DNA of 12,430 nucleotides from assembly GCA_900754515.1 (NCBI GenBank), contig CAAEDD010000155.1, forward strand, positions 1 through 12,430, in the 5' to 3' direction. The translations under genes and the position numbers were made by a program. This document shows, piece after piece, positions 12,388 through 12,430 of the stretch. Each line of letters starts with the position of its first letter. Position 1 is the stretch's first letter. Under the pieces are notes generated by a model. That model was not told the DNA's origin. It saw nothing but the letters and a program-made list of their open reading frames with translations, and did no database searches. Source of the DNA: an uncultured Oscillospiraceae bacterium (GTDB taxonomy: Bacteria; Bacillota; Clostridia; Oscillospirales; Oscillospiraceae).

Positions 12388-12430
12388 GAAATCCCTGCAA
12401 TGGGCTTTGAATAAGTTTTTACTCTTATCC

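Overview
The window looks like chromosomal DNA of a Clostridia-type Firmicute, possibly a gut Oscillospirales or Lachnospirales member. This rests on strong AGGAGG-type ribosome binding sites, sigma-A-like promoters, compact gene spacing, a bacterial sn-glycerol-1-phosphate dehydrogenase, a bacterial GT39 mannosyltransferase homologue and frequent ATA and AGA/AGG codons. The species cannot be read from the sequence. Coding DNA has fairly balanced base composition, while the last gap (about 11808-12135) is strongly AT-rich. There is no rRNA, tRNA, CRISPR array, transposase or integrase.

Layout, left to right. (1) 3-1823: an alpha/beta hydrolase fused to a multi-pass membrane domain, followed by a 311-base gap with a strong hairpin and a promoter. 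(2) 2135-5767: a glycerol-phosphate cluster of sn-glycerol-1-phosphate dehydrogenase (egsA/araM), a terminator-like hairpin, glycerol kinase (glpK), and a class IIA HAD phosphatase that starts 3 bases after the glpK stop. (3) 5826-7568: a GT39/PMT-like mannosyltransferase homologue with an inserted beta-rich extracellular domain, closed by a good terminator. (4) 7698-8618: an AEC-family transporter with its own promoter. (5) 8751-10229: guaB (IMP dehydrogenase), with a promoter and a hairpin in its leader. (6) 10327-11244, minus strand: prmA (ribosomal protein L11 methyltransferase), convergent with guaB across a two-way terminator. (7) 11379-11807: a small membrane-anchored protein of unknown function, transcribed divergently from prmA from back-to-back promoters. 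(8) 12136-12387: a small zinc-ribbon protein behind an AT-rich, repeat-containing gap.

Most genes are ordinary housekeeping or transport functions. The most interesting unit is egsA-glpK-HAD. If the HAD enzyme accepts sn-glycerol-1-phosphate, the three enzymes could convert dihydroxyacetone phosphate to glycerol-1-phosphate, then to glycerol, then to sn-glycerol-3-phosphate. That would be an indirect route to the normal bacterial lipid precursor that changes the phosphate position. The first and last steps follow from well-recognised families; the middle step and the pathway as a whole are inference. I did not find a convincing wholly new system.
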